Assembly: GCF_013349955.1 (NCBI RefSeq)
Contig: NZ_JABVXC010000004.1
Location: 1 to 58,935, forward strand
Direction: 5' to 3'
Source of the DNA: Onishia taeanensis
GTDB taxonomy: Bacteria; Pseudomonadota; Gammaproteobacteria; Pseudomonadales; Halomonadaceae
DNA length: 58,935 nucleotides
A model generated the notes under the pieces. It was not told the origin of the DNA. It searched no databases and saw only the letters and a list, made by a program, of their open reading frames with translations. A program made the translations under genes and the position numbers. The stretch's first letter is position 1. Every line of letters begins with the position of its first letter. Below, piece by piece: positions 10,178 through 18,543 of the stretch.

Positions 10178-10334
10178 GGACTTGTGCGAAAAGTCAGCGA
10201 GCGAAGGCAAGACAAGGCAAAAATTGGCGAAAAAGCGGACCGGGCTGGCGCACCAGTTTACGAGGTGTAAATGAGCATTTTGAACCAATTTTTAACGCCG
10301 TATTGCCGAGCGCAGGTAGTTTTCGTACAGAGCC
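10178..10334. mobile_element. 157-bp MITE-like hairpin element with IS5-type ends
   Basis: The ends are imperfect inverted repeats: GGACTTGTGCGAAAAGT on the left, and GGCTCTGTACGAAAACT when the right end is read on the other strand. Both sides are flanked by TA, as expected of a 2-bp target duplication. Internal inverted segments (CAAAAATTGG with CCAATTTTT, and TTTAC-GAGGT-GTAAA at the centre) let the element fold into one long imperfect hairpin. There is no coding capacity. The ends resemble those of the IS5-family element at 53640-54552. It fills most of the yejA-mltD gap (10082-10426), where I see no gene. Confidence 0.65.
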
Positions 10335-10426
10335 TAGGCCCTTGCCGAGCCCCTAGCGGCAGGGGCGAGGGGCGAGAGGAAAAGGCCAGAAGCGTCTTTT
10401 CCGACGAGGCTCAAGATAGGCCGCAT

Positions 10427-11602
10427 CTAGTTGGAGGCTAGGATCGTCTGGTTGGGAATGTAAAGCGTCTGACCGGCGCGGATCATGTCACCATTGAGGC
10501 CGTTGCGCTGGCGAAGGGACGCCAGGCTGACGTTGTGCAGATTGGCAATGGCCGAGAGGTTGTCGCCACGGCGCACGACATAGCGGACGGTGCCGGTCGA
10601 AACGCCATCCAGGTTGGCCAGCAGGGTATCCTTGGCGCCCGCGGGCACTACCAGCTCTGGGGTGTAAGCTGGATCAACGAAACCATCCAAGTGCCCCGGG
10701 TTGAGTGATTTTAGGCGGCGCACGCTGACGTTGGCCATTTGCGCGAGGCGCTCGAGGCTCAGGGGCACGTCGACCTCGATCGCGGCCACGGTAGGCGTAT
10801 TGTCAATGGTCGGCAGAGACAGCGCATAGCGATCAGGGTCATTGATGATCGCCGAGATGGCCAGCAGTTTGGGGACATAGTCCATGGTTTCGCCCGGCAG
10901 GCGCAGGTGCCAATAGTCAGTCGGCTCGCCCCGGCCAGCTGCGTCACGTCGGGCTCGGTTCACTGTCCCTGCACCCGCATTGTAGGCCGCCAACGAGAGC
11001 TCCATATCGCCCTCATACCACTGTGCAGCCTGCCCTTCGAGGTAGTCCAGCGCCGCTTCTGTGGCGGCGACCACGTCCAGGCGACCGTCATAGCCGTGGG
11101 TGCGGGTCAACCCAAGGGCATCACCGGTTCGTGGCATGAACTGCCAAAGGCCGGACGCTCCTCGGTGGCTGCGGGCCATGGGATCGTAGGCACTCTCGAT
11201 GAACGGCAGAAGCGCAATCTCGCCGGGCAGGCCGCGAGCCTCCACGCGGCTAGTGATCCAATGCATCCACGGCCGAGAGCGTTTGATGATGTCGGCGATG
11301 CTCTCGGGATGCGCCTGATAATGATCTATCCACTCCTGTACGCGCGGATGGTCGATCTGGTCCTGCCAGGCAAAGCGCTGGCGCAGGACTTCCCAGAATC
11401 CCGGTGGCTCGAGGACCAAGGCATCCCAAAACGTCGTGTTCGACTGGTCGATAGCCTGGAGGCCCTGGCGTTCTCCGCTGGGTGCTTGGCCTGGGTGGAA
11501 AGTGCTGGCTTTGGCGGCGACTGCAGCCAGTGTCATGCTGCTGATGAAAAGCGTACTTGCCAGGCAAATGGCCCGCCGCCGCGTAGTGATATAGGTCGAC
11601 AT
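10427..11602 (-). CDS. mltD: Membrane-bound lytic murein transglycosylase D
   Basis: The enzyme cleaves the glycan strands of peptidoglycan, forming 1,6-anhydromuramic ends. The 391-residue protein has a signal peptide (residues 1-32, AVAAKA cleavage), then an SLT domain with catalytic Glu in LLPFIESAYDP near residue 131 and the SHRGASGLWQFMPRTGDALGL signature. A clear C-terminal LysM repeat follows (VRYVVRRGDNLSAIANLHNV to LYIP), with a poorer LysM-like segment before it. No lipobox Cys is visible, unlike the lipoprotein MltD of E. coli, and the protein is shorter than the roughly 450 residues of that enzyme. It is downstream of gloB on the same strand, matching gammaproteobacterial gene order. 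Confidence 0.9.
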   Translation of the reverse strand: MSTYITTRRRAICLASTLFISSMTLAAVAAKASTFHPGQAPSGERQGLQAIDQSNTTFWDALVLEPPGFWEVLRQRFAWQDQIDHPRVQEWIDHYQAHPESIADIIKRSRPWMHWITSRVEARGLPGEIALLPFIESAYDPMARSHRGASGLWQFMPRTGDALGLTRTHGYDGRLDVVAATEAALDYLEGQAAQWYEGDMELSLAAYNAGAGTVNRARRDAAGRGEPTDYWHLRLPGETMDYVPKLLAISAIINDPDRYALSLPTIDNTPTVAAIEVDVPLSLERLAQMANVSVRRLKSLNPGHLDGFVDPAYTPELVVPAGAKDTLLANLDGVSTGTVRYVVRRGDNLSAIANLHNVSLASLRQRNGLNGDMIRAGQTLYIPNQTILASN

Positions 11603-11670
11603 AGCAATAGGGGTCCTCGTGGGCGCTAGCGTACTGCGTCCAGGGGCAATGGAATCATGGTGGGGATGAC

Positions 11671-12438
11671 TTAAAAGGCATCCTTCCAGGCGCGCAGAGT
11701 GGTGAAAGTGGCGAGGGGCGTGTCGGTATCGCCTTGTGAGCCAGCCGCTCGCTGAACGCCGGGTTGGTCGCTACGCAGGAAGGGATTGATCTGCAGTTCG
11801 CGGGCCATGTTGCTGGGGAGTGTCGGGCGCTCCAGCTCACGCGAGCGTTGACAGTCGCGCTGATAGGCATCCAGGAGGGTATTGTCTGGATCGGCCGCTT
11901 TGGCAAAACGCAGGTTGGCCAGCGTATATTCGTGAGCGGCGAACACCAGGGTGTCGCCGGGCAGGGCGGCTAGGCGAGACAGCGAGGTATGCATCTGCTG
12001 TGCCGTGCCCTCGAAGAGTCGACCACAGCCCCCGGAAAACAGCGTGTCGCCACAAAACAGCAGGGGTGGCACACCGGCGGCGAAGAAGGCGATATGATCA
12101 AGGGTGTGGCCAGGTACCGCCATCACCTCGAAGCGGCGACCCATCACCAGGCATTCGTCGCCGTCTCCCAGGCGCTCGTCGATGCCATCAATGCGTGGGT
12201 TGTCCGGGCCGATAACGCGTGGGTGGTAGCGCTCGATAAGCTCGGGAAGTCCGCCAGTGTGGTCGTGGTGGTGATGGGTAATGAGGATTGAGGCAAGCGT
12301 CAAGCCCTCGCGCTCAAGGATCTCGATGACCGGCGCAGCATCACCCGGATCGACAACCGCCACCTTGTCGCTGGTGTCTTGGCGAAGTAGCCAGATGTAG
12401 TTGTCGTTGAAGGCCGGGATCGGTGTCACGCTCAGCAT
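11671..12438 (-). CDS. gloB: Hydroxyacylglutathione hydrolase (glyoxalase II)
   Basis: The enzyme hydrolyses S-D-lactoylglutathione to lactate and glutathione, the second step of methylglyoxal detoxification. This metallo-beta-lactamase-fold protein has 255 aa. The metal-binding THHHHDHTGG motif lies near residue 54. The other ligands are in VPGHTLDHIAF (His), FCGDTLFSGGCGRLFEG (Asp) and FAAHEYTLANL (His). The N-terminal LSVTPIPAFNDNYIWLL is typical. It is divergent from the yafS-like gene and followed by mltD, as in E. coli. Confidence 0.95.
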   Translation of the reverse strand: MLSVTPIPAFNDNYIWLLRQDTSDKVAVVDPGDAAPVIEILEREGLTLASILITHHHHDHTGGLPELIERYHPRVIGPDNPRIDGIDERLGDGDECLVMGRRFEVMAVPGHTLDHIAFFAAGVPPLLFCGDTLFSGGCGRLFEGTAQQMHTSLSRLAALPGDTLVFAAHEYTLANLRFAKAADPDNTLLDAYQRDCQRSRELERPTLPSNMARELQINPFLRSDQPGVQRAAGSQGDTDTPLATFTTLRAWKDAF

Positions 12439-12920
12439 GGGGTAGTGTCCTCGATTATGGCTGCGTCATGTCGTGCGGCGCCAACTGCTATATTGCTGTC
12501 AACAGTTGCGAACGGGTGACCAGACGAGCATGGTGACGTTAGGTGACGCCTTTATGCATTAGCAGTCTCTACAGCACCAACTCAGTACCATCTGCTCGCG
12601 CCATCATCCTGATGCACCATGACGCTACCGACATGGCGGTTCTGCCTTGAATCCTGACAGTACCCAGTACTTCAGAGAGCGATGTCTGGTGACGGTGGCG
12701 CCCGAAGCGGCTTCTAGGGGCAGCGATTCGTGATGCCCAGGAACTGGCGAGCCACAAGGCAGTTCGAGACAGGCATTGCGTCAAGGCCGCTCGAGACACA
12801 CAGCACATCAAGAGGAATTGAACCTTGCCTGTTTGCCGCCACTCCATGACAGGCCACTCTGGATCAAGTCAAGGTGGCCGATGTCAAAAATAGTCGCTAC
12901 TTTGGAGGCTCCGGCATAGC
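12439..12920. other. 482-bp intergenic region with no supported gene
   Basis: The region separates gloB from the divergent yafS-like gene and must contain both promoters. Open frames here have no recognisable protein family and lack good ribosome binding sites. A TpsiC-like GGTTCAATTCC lies on the minus strand near 12815 but has no matching tRNA arms. I see no terminator, repeat or RNA gene I can support. Confidence 0.6.
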
Positions 12921-13694
12921 GTGTCAAATTCACCAAATCCGATATTGCTGGCACAAATGGTGCGAGACGCCCGACGTTACTGGTCCACCGAGGACGGTCG
13001 CGCTCACTGGGCTGCAGAGCGCGCCTGCCTGGGCCCGGCGTGTGAGCGGCTGTTTGGTGGCCACAGCCTCGAGCTTGGCATGGCGCCCCGTCTTACCGAT
13101 ATGTGCCCGATCAACCATGCCATGCAGTGGTCGCCGACCCGTGAGTTGGCCGAACACGCCTCTACACTGATTTGCACACCCAATCAGCTCCCCTTGCCGG
13201 ATGAATCGCTGGCGCTGGTGGTGATTCACCACCTGCTCGAGGTGGTTGATCAGCCCCATCATGTCTTGCAGGAAGCCGCTAGGGTCACCGCAGATGATGG
13301 TCGGTTGTTTATCTTTGGCTGGAGCCCTCATGGCGTCTCCGGCTGGAGTCGCCTGATGCCAAACAGGCGCCGACGGTTGCCTTGGTGTGGGCACTGGCGA
13401 ACCCAGGGGCGGCTCAAGGACTGGCTGGCATTTGTCGATTTCGAGATCGAGCGGGTAGACTACTGCGGTTTTCACTGGCCTGGCAGCGCCCCCCGCAATG
13501 CCGGTCTCGAGGCCTTGGGGCGGCGCTATAATCTGCCGCTCGGGGATACGTTCATGATACGTGCCCGGCGGCGTTCGCAGCTGGCAACGGTTCAGCGGCC
13601 ACGCCTGACACTCGGCTCTTCTCTGGGAGCCGCTGGCATAGGGCGAGCCACCGGCCTGGCACGACAACCCGATAGGATGACCGAGGGTGACTGA
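12921..13694 (+). CDS. yafS: SAM-dependent methyltransferase-like protein (YafS type)
   Basis: The 257-residue protein has a degenerate class I methyltransferase fold. The usual glycine-rich SAM loop is replaced by [13 protein letters not shown] near residue 44. [32 protein letters not shown], near residues 92-123, is the motif IV/V region, and [17 protein letters not shown] follows. Position decides the name: it lies between gloB and rnhA, exactly where yafS lies in E. coli. Its substrate is unknown. The 3' end overlaps rnhA by eight bases, so both are co-transcribed. The C-terminal 40 residues are Arg/Gly-rich and probably disordered. Confidence 0.75.
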   Translation: MSNSPNPILLAQMVRDARRYWSTEDGRAHWAAERACLGPACERLFGGHSLELGMAPRLTDMCPINHAMQWSPTRELAEHASTLICTPNQLPLPDESLALVVIHHLLEVVDQPHHVLQEAARVTADDGRLFIFGWSPHGVSGWSRLMPNRRRRLPWCGHWRTQGRLKDWLAFVDFEIERVDYCGFHWPGSAPRNAGLEALGRRYNLPLGDTFMIRARRRSQLATVQRPRLTLGSSLGAAGIGRATGLARQPDRMTEGD

Positions 13695-14148
13695 CACCGC
13701 ACTGCCCCGCGTGACGATTTATACCGATGGAGCCTGTCGTGGCAATCCTGGCCCAGGAGGGTGGGGAGCTCTCATGAAGAGCGGTGATCACGAGAAACGC
13801 CTCAACGGATTCGAGGCCAAGACCACCAATAACCGCATGGAACTGATGGCGGCCATCATGGCCCTGCGTGAGCTCAAGCGAGAATGCCAGGTGGAATTGT
13901 GGACCGACTCCCAGTACCTGCGTAAGGGCATTACCGAGTGGATCCACGGCTGGCAAAAGAAGGGCTGGAAGACCGCCTCTCGTCAGCCGGTGAAGAACGC
14001 CGAACTATGGAAAGAGCTGTTGGCAGAGACGCATCGCCATCGAATTGAGTGGCACTGGGTCAAGGGGCATAGCGGCCATCCTGGCAATGAAGCGGCCGAT
14101 GCCCTGGCCAACGAAGCCATTGACGAACACCAGGCGTCGCGCGCGTGA
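13687..14148 (+). CDS. rnhA: Ribonuclease HI
   Basis: The enzyme degrades the RNA strand of RNA-DNA hybrids, removing R-loops and primers. At 153 aa it has the expected length. The four catalytic carboxylates can be placed: Asp in [17 protein letters not shown] (near residue 11), Glu in [13 protein letters not shown] (near 50), Asp in [12 protein letters not shown] (near 72) and Asp in [12 protein letters not shown] (near 136). The basic handle [16 protein letters not shown], which grips the hybrid, is present. It overlaps the preceding yafS-like gene. In E. coli rnhA and dnaQ diverge; here they run in the same direction with 173 bases between them. Confidence 0.96.
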   Translation: MTDTALPRVTIYTDGACRGNPGPGGWGALMKSGDHEKRLNGFEAKTTNNRMELMAAIMALRELKRECQVELWTDSQYLRKGITEWIHGWQKKGWKTASRQPVKNAELWKELLAETHRHRIEWHWVKGHSGHPGNEAADALANEAIDEHQASRA

Positions 14149-14321
14149 GCTCCGTCCTCCGCGACGGTGCGGCTCATGCCGTTGGCCTAGATGGCGCTTC
14201 AGCGCTTCCCAGACGGCGATAGCCTTAAGAACCGCGACACCGCAGCAAGCTGCCTAGACTGCTCGCGCCCGCTGCGCCCCAGCAAGCCCGTTTAAACAAG
14301 CCCGTTCCCAAGAGAGACACC

Positions 14322-15092
14322 ATGCGTCAGATCATTCTTGATACCGAGACCACCGGCATCGACCCTCGAGATGGACATCGCCTGATCGAGATCGGGGGGG
14401 TGGAGATGATCAACCGGCGCCTGACCGGGCGGACCTATCATCAGTTCATCAACCCGGAGCGTGCGATCGAGGAAGAGGCGATCGGGATTCACGGCATTAC
14501 CAATGAGCGGGTAGCAGACGAGCCGGTCTTTGCGGCCATCGCCGATGAATTCTGGGCCTTCATCGAAGGTGCCGAACTGGTCATTCACAATGCGCCCTTC
14601 GATGTTGGCTTTATCGATAATGAGCTCTCGTTGCTCAATGCCAAGCGCAGCGTAACGCTCGGCCCCGTCGCCGAGCATTGCCGGATTCTCGATACCTTGG
14701 TCATGGCGCGCAAGATGCACCCGGGGCAGCGCAATAGCCTCGACGCCCTGTGCAAGCGCTACCAGATCGAAAATGGCCACCGCGTCCTGCACGGCGCCCT
14801 GCTGGATGCTGAGATCCTGGCCGATGTGTACCTGCACATGACCGGTGGACAAACGGCTTTGACTTTGGATGCTCAGGCCGGCAATGAGCAAGAAAACACC
14901 CAGCAAAGCAGCGGCATCCGTCGTCTCGACGAACAGCGGCCTCGCCTGTCGGTCGTCGCGCCCAACGACGCTGAGCTAGCGGCGCATCATGCCAAGCTGG
15001 CGGGTATTCGCGAGGCAGCAGGAGAGTGCGCCTGGGATAGTTTACCTGGATGGTCGCCGGCACCGGGTTCTATCGAAGGTGAGACGCACTGA
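14322..15092 (+). CDS. dnaQ: DNA polymerase III epsilon subunit (proofreading exonuclease)
   Basis: This is the 3'-5' proofreading subunit of the replicative polymerase. The 256 residues form an N-terminal DEDDh exonuclease: Exo I ILDTETTGIDP at residues 5-15, Exo II HNAPFDVGFIDNEL near residue 90, and Exo III HRVLHGALLDAEILADVY near residue 154. A Gln/Pro-rich linker and a C-terminal segment that binds the alpha subunit follow. AGAGAGAC precedes the ATG. The stop overlaps the nudC start by one base (TGATG). Confidence 0.95.
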   Translation: MRQIILDTETTGIDPRDGHRLIEIGGVEMINRRLTGRTYHQFINPERAIEEEAIGIHGITNERVADEPVFAAIADEFWAFIEGAELVIHNAPFDVGFIDNELSLLNAKRSVTLGPVAEHCRILDTLVMARKMHPGQRNSLDALCKRYQIENGHRVLHGALLDAEILADVYLHMTGGQTALTLDAQAGNEQENTQQSSGIRRLDEQRPRLSVVAPNDAELAAHHAKLAGIREAAGECAWDSLPGWSPAPGSIEGETH

Positions 15093-15877
15093 TGTTTCAG
15101 CGTGTTCTTCCCAAGGGGGCAGTGTCCGGTTGGACGCTGCACCTCCATCGCGGCCGTATTGCCCCCGGGGTTGATGGCGCTCCCCTTCAGGGGCCCGGCC
15201 GCTGGCCCTCTGAGGCCCTGCCGCTCGGCTACTGGCGCGATGAGCCGGTCGCGCTGGTATTCGATGATGACAATCCTCGGGCGGCCGAAGACTGGCCTGA
15301 TGGCCGTGCCTGGCTGGCGAATATGCCGCATGCCTATTTTCCGCTGTTGTCGACCGCGCTGCAGGTCGCCAGTTGGTGGCAAAATCATCGTTTCTGTGGC
15401 CGCTGTGGGAGCCGCACGCGGCATGTTGCCTGGGAGTTTGCGATGCACTGCGATGCTTGCGGGCACCGCAACTACCCCCGCATCTCTCCTTGTATCATCA
15501 CGCTGGTGACCCACGGTGATGCCATGTTGCTGGGACGCAGTCCGCGTTTCCCGGTGGGGCGCTATTCAACCCTTGCGGGGTTTATCGAACCGGGGGAGTC
15601 AGCAGAAGAGGCCGTCCGGCGCGAGGTCTTTGAAGAGGTGGGTGTCTCGGTGGGGCGGACCAGTTATTTCCGCAGTCAGGCCTGGCCGTTTCCGCATTCG
15701 CTGATGCTTGGGTACTTCGCCGAAGCGGCGAGCCGTGATATTCGTATCGACGATCGGGAGATCGCCGATGCTGCCTGGTTCTTGCCGGAGGACCTGCCCG
15801 AACTGCCGCCGACATTTTCCATCTCACGGCAGTTGATCGACACACATCTCAAATCCGTTGCTGCCCGCGGTCAATGA
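15092..15877 (+). CDS. nudC: NAD+ diphosphatase / NAD-cap decapping Nudix hydrolase
   Basis: The enzyme hydrolyses NADH to NMNH and AMP, and in E. coli also removes NAD caps from RNA. The 261-residue protein has a zinc ribbon (CGRCG and CDACG near residues 103-123), then the Nudix box G-X5-E-X7-REVFEEVGV near residues 157-179. It also has SQAWPFPHS near residue 191, the NudC-specific motif, here with Ala in place of the usual Pro at position 3. Its start is coupled to the dnaQ stop. The clear specificity motif makes NudC more likely than a generic Nudix enzyme. Confidence 0.93.
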   Translation: MFQRVLPKGAVSGWTLHLHRGRIAPGVDGAPLQGPGRWPSEALPLGYWRDEPVALVFDDDNPRAAEDWPDGRAWLANMPHAYFPLLSTALQVASWWQNHRFCGRCGSRTRHVAWEFAMHCDACGHRNYPRISPCIITLVTHGDAMLLGRSPRFPVGRYSTLAGFIEPGESAEEAVRREVFEEVGVSVGRTSYFRSQAWPFPHSLMLGYFAEAASRDIRIDDREIADAAWFLPEDLPELPPTFSISRQLIDTHLKSVAARGQ

Positions 15878-15974
15878 CGCAGGCAGAACAACGCAGGGAT
15901 TTGCAAGAAGCATTTGCTGGGGCAGGCAGGGTGCCATCGGCCCGCGGCGGCGGATGGCAACGCTTCGGGCCGGC

Positions 15975-16286
15975 TTACCGGCTGGGAAACAGGCTATTCA
16001 GACGCGTGGCGAGCATAATGTTGCCCGTGGCTTTGAGCTGGCCGCTCATGAAGGCACTCATGCCGCTGATTTCGCCACTCATTACGCCTTTCAAGGTGTC
16101 ACTGGAGAGCTTCAGCGTTACCGACGGGTCCTCGTGTTCGCCCTCCTGGATATCCAGGCTGCCATCCTTGACCACCAGGTAGTAGTTACCCTTGTCGCTG
16201 AAATTGAACTGGAATACATCGTCCATGCCCTGTGCCGCCTGGGGGTCGAAGCGTGTCTGGAGTTTCTCGAGTACATTGTCGGTCAT
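15975..16286 (-). CDS. SCP2 sterol-binding domain protein
   Basis: The 103-residue cytoplasmic protein consists of a single SCP2 domain, which binds lipophilic ligands in a hydrophobic tunnel. Family features are FQFNFSDKGNYYLVVKDGSLDI, DPSVTLKLSSDTLKGVMSG (near residues 53-71) and the helix MSAFMSGQLKATGNIMLATRLNSLF. Bacterial single-domain members are often linked to lipid or ubiquinone metabolism, but no partner gene is beside it. AGGAT lies eight bases before the ATG. It is convergent with nudC. Confidence 0.85.
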   Translation of the reverse strand: MTDNVLEKLQTRFDPQAAQGMDDVFQFNFSDKGNYYLVVKDGSLDIQEGEHEDPSVTLKLSSDTLKGVMSGEISGMSAFMSGQLKATGNIMLATRLNSLFPSR

Positions 16287-16494
16287 GACGAATCCTATTT
16301 ATGACGAGTTCAGCTGTGACGAGTTCAGCGACGAAAACGGATATGGGCACGGACAGCCACTATAGTGACTGAGGCTATTTAAAACGAGCGTTCTGATCAA
16401 GACTTTATATGTCAACCGGACGAAAAGCTTTCCTGTGCGCCGGCTGAATGGTGGAATCGACTGACTGATAATGTGCGCATTCAAGGAGATTGCA

Positions 16495-17529
16495 GTGAAC
16501 GAATGGATACAGGACTACGCCCTGTTTTTTGCCCAGGTCCTGACATTGCTGGCGATACTGGCGGCCATCATGGTTCTGATCAATAAAGGCCGTGGCCAGG
16601 GAGATGCGGGCTCACAGCTGTGCATCGAGGAGCTCAACCTTCGTCAGCGCAAGCGGGTACGGCGCCTGAAACTGGCGGTGACCGAGCCACAGGCCCGCAA
16701 GCGGCTACTCAAGGGTTTTCGTCGCGACGATAAGCATTCGCGCAAGAAAGGCGGTGAAGAATCCGCTCGCGGCAATGTCTGGGTACTCGACTTTCATGGT
16801 GACCTGAAAGCCACGGGAACAGCGCGCCTTGCCGAGGAAATCTCCGCCTTGCTGGACGTCGTTGCACAAGGCGATGAAGTGGTGCTGCGCCTAGAGTCTG
16901 CAGGGGGACTGGTGCATGCCTATGGCCTTGCTGCCGCGCAGTTGGATCGTTTGCGTGAAGCCGGTGTCTCGACTCGGATATGCGTCGACAAGGTGGCCGC
17001 CAGCGGCGGCTACATGATGGCTTGTTGTGCAGACCGGTTGCAGGTCGCTCCCTTCGCGGTGCTGGGCTCGATTGGGGTGGTGGCGCAGGTTCCCAATGTG
17101 CATCGTCTGCTCAAGCGTCACGATGTCGATGTCGAAGTGCTGACCGCTGGCCGCTACAAGCGCACGCTGACGGTGCTGGGCGAGAACACTGAAGAGGGTC
17201 GCGACAAGTTTCTCGCCGATATCGAACATACCCATGAACTTTTCAAACGCCATATCGCCGAACGGCGTCCGTCGATGGATATCGAGCAGTTGGCGACCGG
17301 TGAGATATGGTATGGCCGAGAAGCCGTCGACAAGGGGCTGGCAGATGAGGTCATGACCAGCGATGCGTATCTGCTGACTCGTATGCAGGACGCGCGGGTG
17401 CTCTCGGTGCGCCTCGAGGCGCAGAAGCGCCTTCCCGAGCGTCTGGGGTTGTCCCTCTCGGCGGGCGTTGAGCGTGGTGTCACAAGATTGCTGGAAGCTG
17501 TTGACGCAAGCCGATGGCTCAAGCGCTAG
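16495..17529 (+). CDS. sohB: Inner-membrane S49 family protease SohB
   Basis: The protein is a signal-peptide-peptidase-like serine protease facing the periplasm. I prefer the GTG start preceded by AAGGAG at six bases, giving 344 residues, close to the 349 of E. coli SohB. An upstream in-frame ATG at 16471 lies before that Shine-Dalgarno site. The N-terminal membrane helix (residues 8-27) is followed by a basic linker (RQRKRVRRLKL). The S49 domain carries the nucleophile Ser in VAASGGYMMACCADRL near residue 170 and the catalytic Lys in LTAGRYKRTLTVLGENTEEGR near residue 222. Confidence 0.92.
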   Translation: MNEWIQDYALFFAQVLTLLAILAAIMVLINKGRGQGDAGSQLCIEELNLRQRKRVRRLKLAVTEPQARKRLLKGFRRDDKHSRKKGGEESARGNVWVLDFHGDLKATGTARLAEEISALLDVVAQGDEVVLRLESAGGLVHAYGLAAAQLDRLREAGVSTRICVDKVAASGGYMMACCADRLQVAPFAVLGSIGVVAQVPNVHRLLKRHDVDVEVLTAGRYKRTLTVLGENTEEGRDKFLADIEHTHELFKRHIAERRPSMDIEQLATGEIWYGREAVDKGLADEVMTSDAYLLTRMQDARVLSVRLEAQKRLPERLGLSLSAGVERGVTRLLEAVDASRWLKR

Positions 17530-17729
17530 GGGTGGCCCGAGCGGTTGACTCCGGCTCATGATGTCTGGGCTAGGCATTGCTTGGGAGGGTCTCGCCCAGC
17601 GAGGAGCCCTGAGTCGACCAGGGTTCAGGCCTCTGGCCTTGAGAGCAAGGCGAGGGAACCGTTCCTGTGATTGGGGCAGTTCACATGGCCCGCGGCGTTG
17701 TGCTTTCAATGGCAGTCGCGCTAGGTGTT

Positions 17730-18056
17730 TCAGGCCGGCTTGCCCAGGTAAAGCCGGCTGATCGCCTCGATGATGCCTCTCGCCTGGTCGCCCTTCAGCG
17801 AGTAGTAGATGGTCTGTGATGCGCGTCTAGTGGAGACCATGCCTTCACGGCGAAGAATCGCCAGATGCTGAGACAGCGCGGATTGGCTGAGGCTCAGGCG
17901 GACGTTGAGCTCGGAAACAGAGAGCTCAGCCCCGTCTAGCAGGCAGAGGATCCGCAGCCGGTTTTCGTTTGCCATGGCCTTGAGCAACGAAGTCGCCGTG
18001 CTCAAGACAGTGTCGCCGGCTTCGAGCAGTTGAATGGCGGATTGGCGCGAGCTCAT
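17730..18056 (-). CDS. ArsR-family winged-helix transcriptional regulator
   Basis: The start is the ATG with AGGAGG seven bases upstream, giving 108 residues; a longer in-frame start would add 50 residues without domain features. The winged helix is typical: LLKAMANENRLRILCLLDGAELSVSELN, recognition helix LSQSALSQHLAILRREGMVSTRR, and wing QTIYYSLKGDQ. There is only one Cys and no ELCVCDL or His-rich sensor motif, so a metalloid or zinc sensor is unlikely; a redox or unknown ligand is possible. The target is not evident. The gene lies divergent from prpE with about 490 bases between them. Confidence 0.88.
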   Translation of the reverse strand: MSSRQSAIQLLEAGDTVLSTATSLLKAMANENRLRILCLLDGAELSVSELNVRLSLSQSALSQHLAILRREGMVSTRRASQTIYYSLKGDQARGIIEAISRLYLGKPA

Positions 18057-18206
18057 GAAGTGACCTCCTGGCTTTGCGGTCCGTGCGCCTGACTGATCGT
18101 CATCGGCACATACAGAACACGCAGGATAGAGAAATGCCGAAAGATCACCTTCCCTGGCTGTTGGACGGCACCAAGCGTGTCGTTCATCACGATGCTCGTG
18201 GGTCAA

Positions 18207-18543
18207 TAACGATGCTGCCTACTGGGCAATCGGACGGATTGTGTCGCTTCATTAAGCGAATCATCAATATGGGTTTAGTAAAGTTTTATTAACACTGCAA
18301 GCATGAATCCCTTAAGGCCAACGCAGTATCAACGCCTGAAAACAGGGCGGCAATAACCAGCGTCAGCCACCGACACCTTGATCGTTGTCAACAATATTGG
18401 TGTAAAGGTGGATGGTTAGCCCATTGTCGCAGAGAAAATCGTGACAAAACCTCTAGAGTGTCAACAATCGGTTCGCACAGAGGCCGCCTGTGGGGGCCTT
18501 CCTGTGTATACCCAGGACGCTCATTTCCATTAAAGGTGCTGCC
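18207..18543. other. Divergent intergenic region upstream of prpE
   Basis: This AT-richer stretch separates the ArsR-type regulator from prpE and must hold both promoters. TGTCAACAAT occurs at 18386-18395 and again at 18459-18468, in direct orientation 73 bases apart. The first copy is part of TTGT-CA-ACAA, a small palindrome. These are candidate operator sites, but no regulator can be assigned. I see no RNA gene. Confidence 0.35.

Noticed and set aside
12569..12847. A 92-codon minus-strand frame between gloB and the yafS-like gene, and a nearby TpsiC-like GGTTCAATTCC
   Set aside because: The frame has no known family or good start. The TpsiC-like text lacks acceptor, D and anticodon arms, so no tRNA can be drawn.
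17530..17729. Possible gene or RNA between sohB and the ArsR-type gene
   Set aside because: No convincing start, ribosome binding site, family match or stable terminator was found; it is a convergent intergenic spacer.
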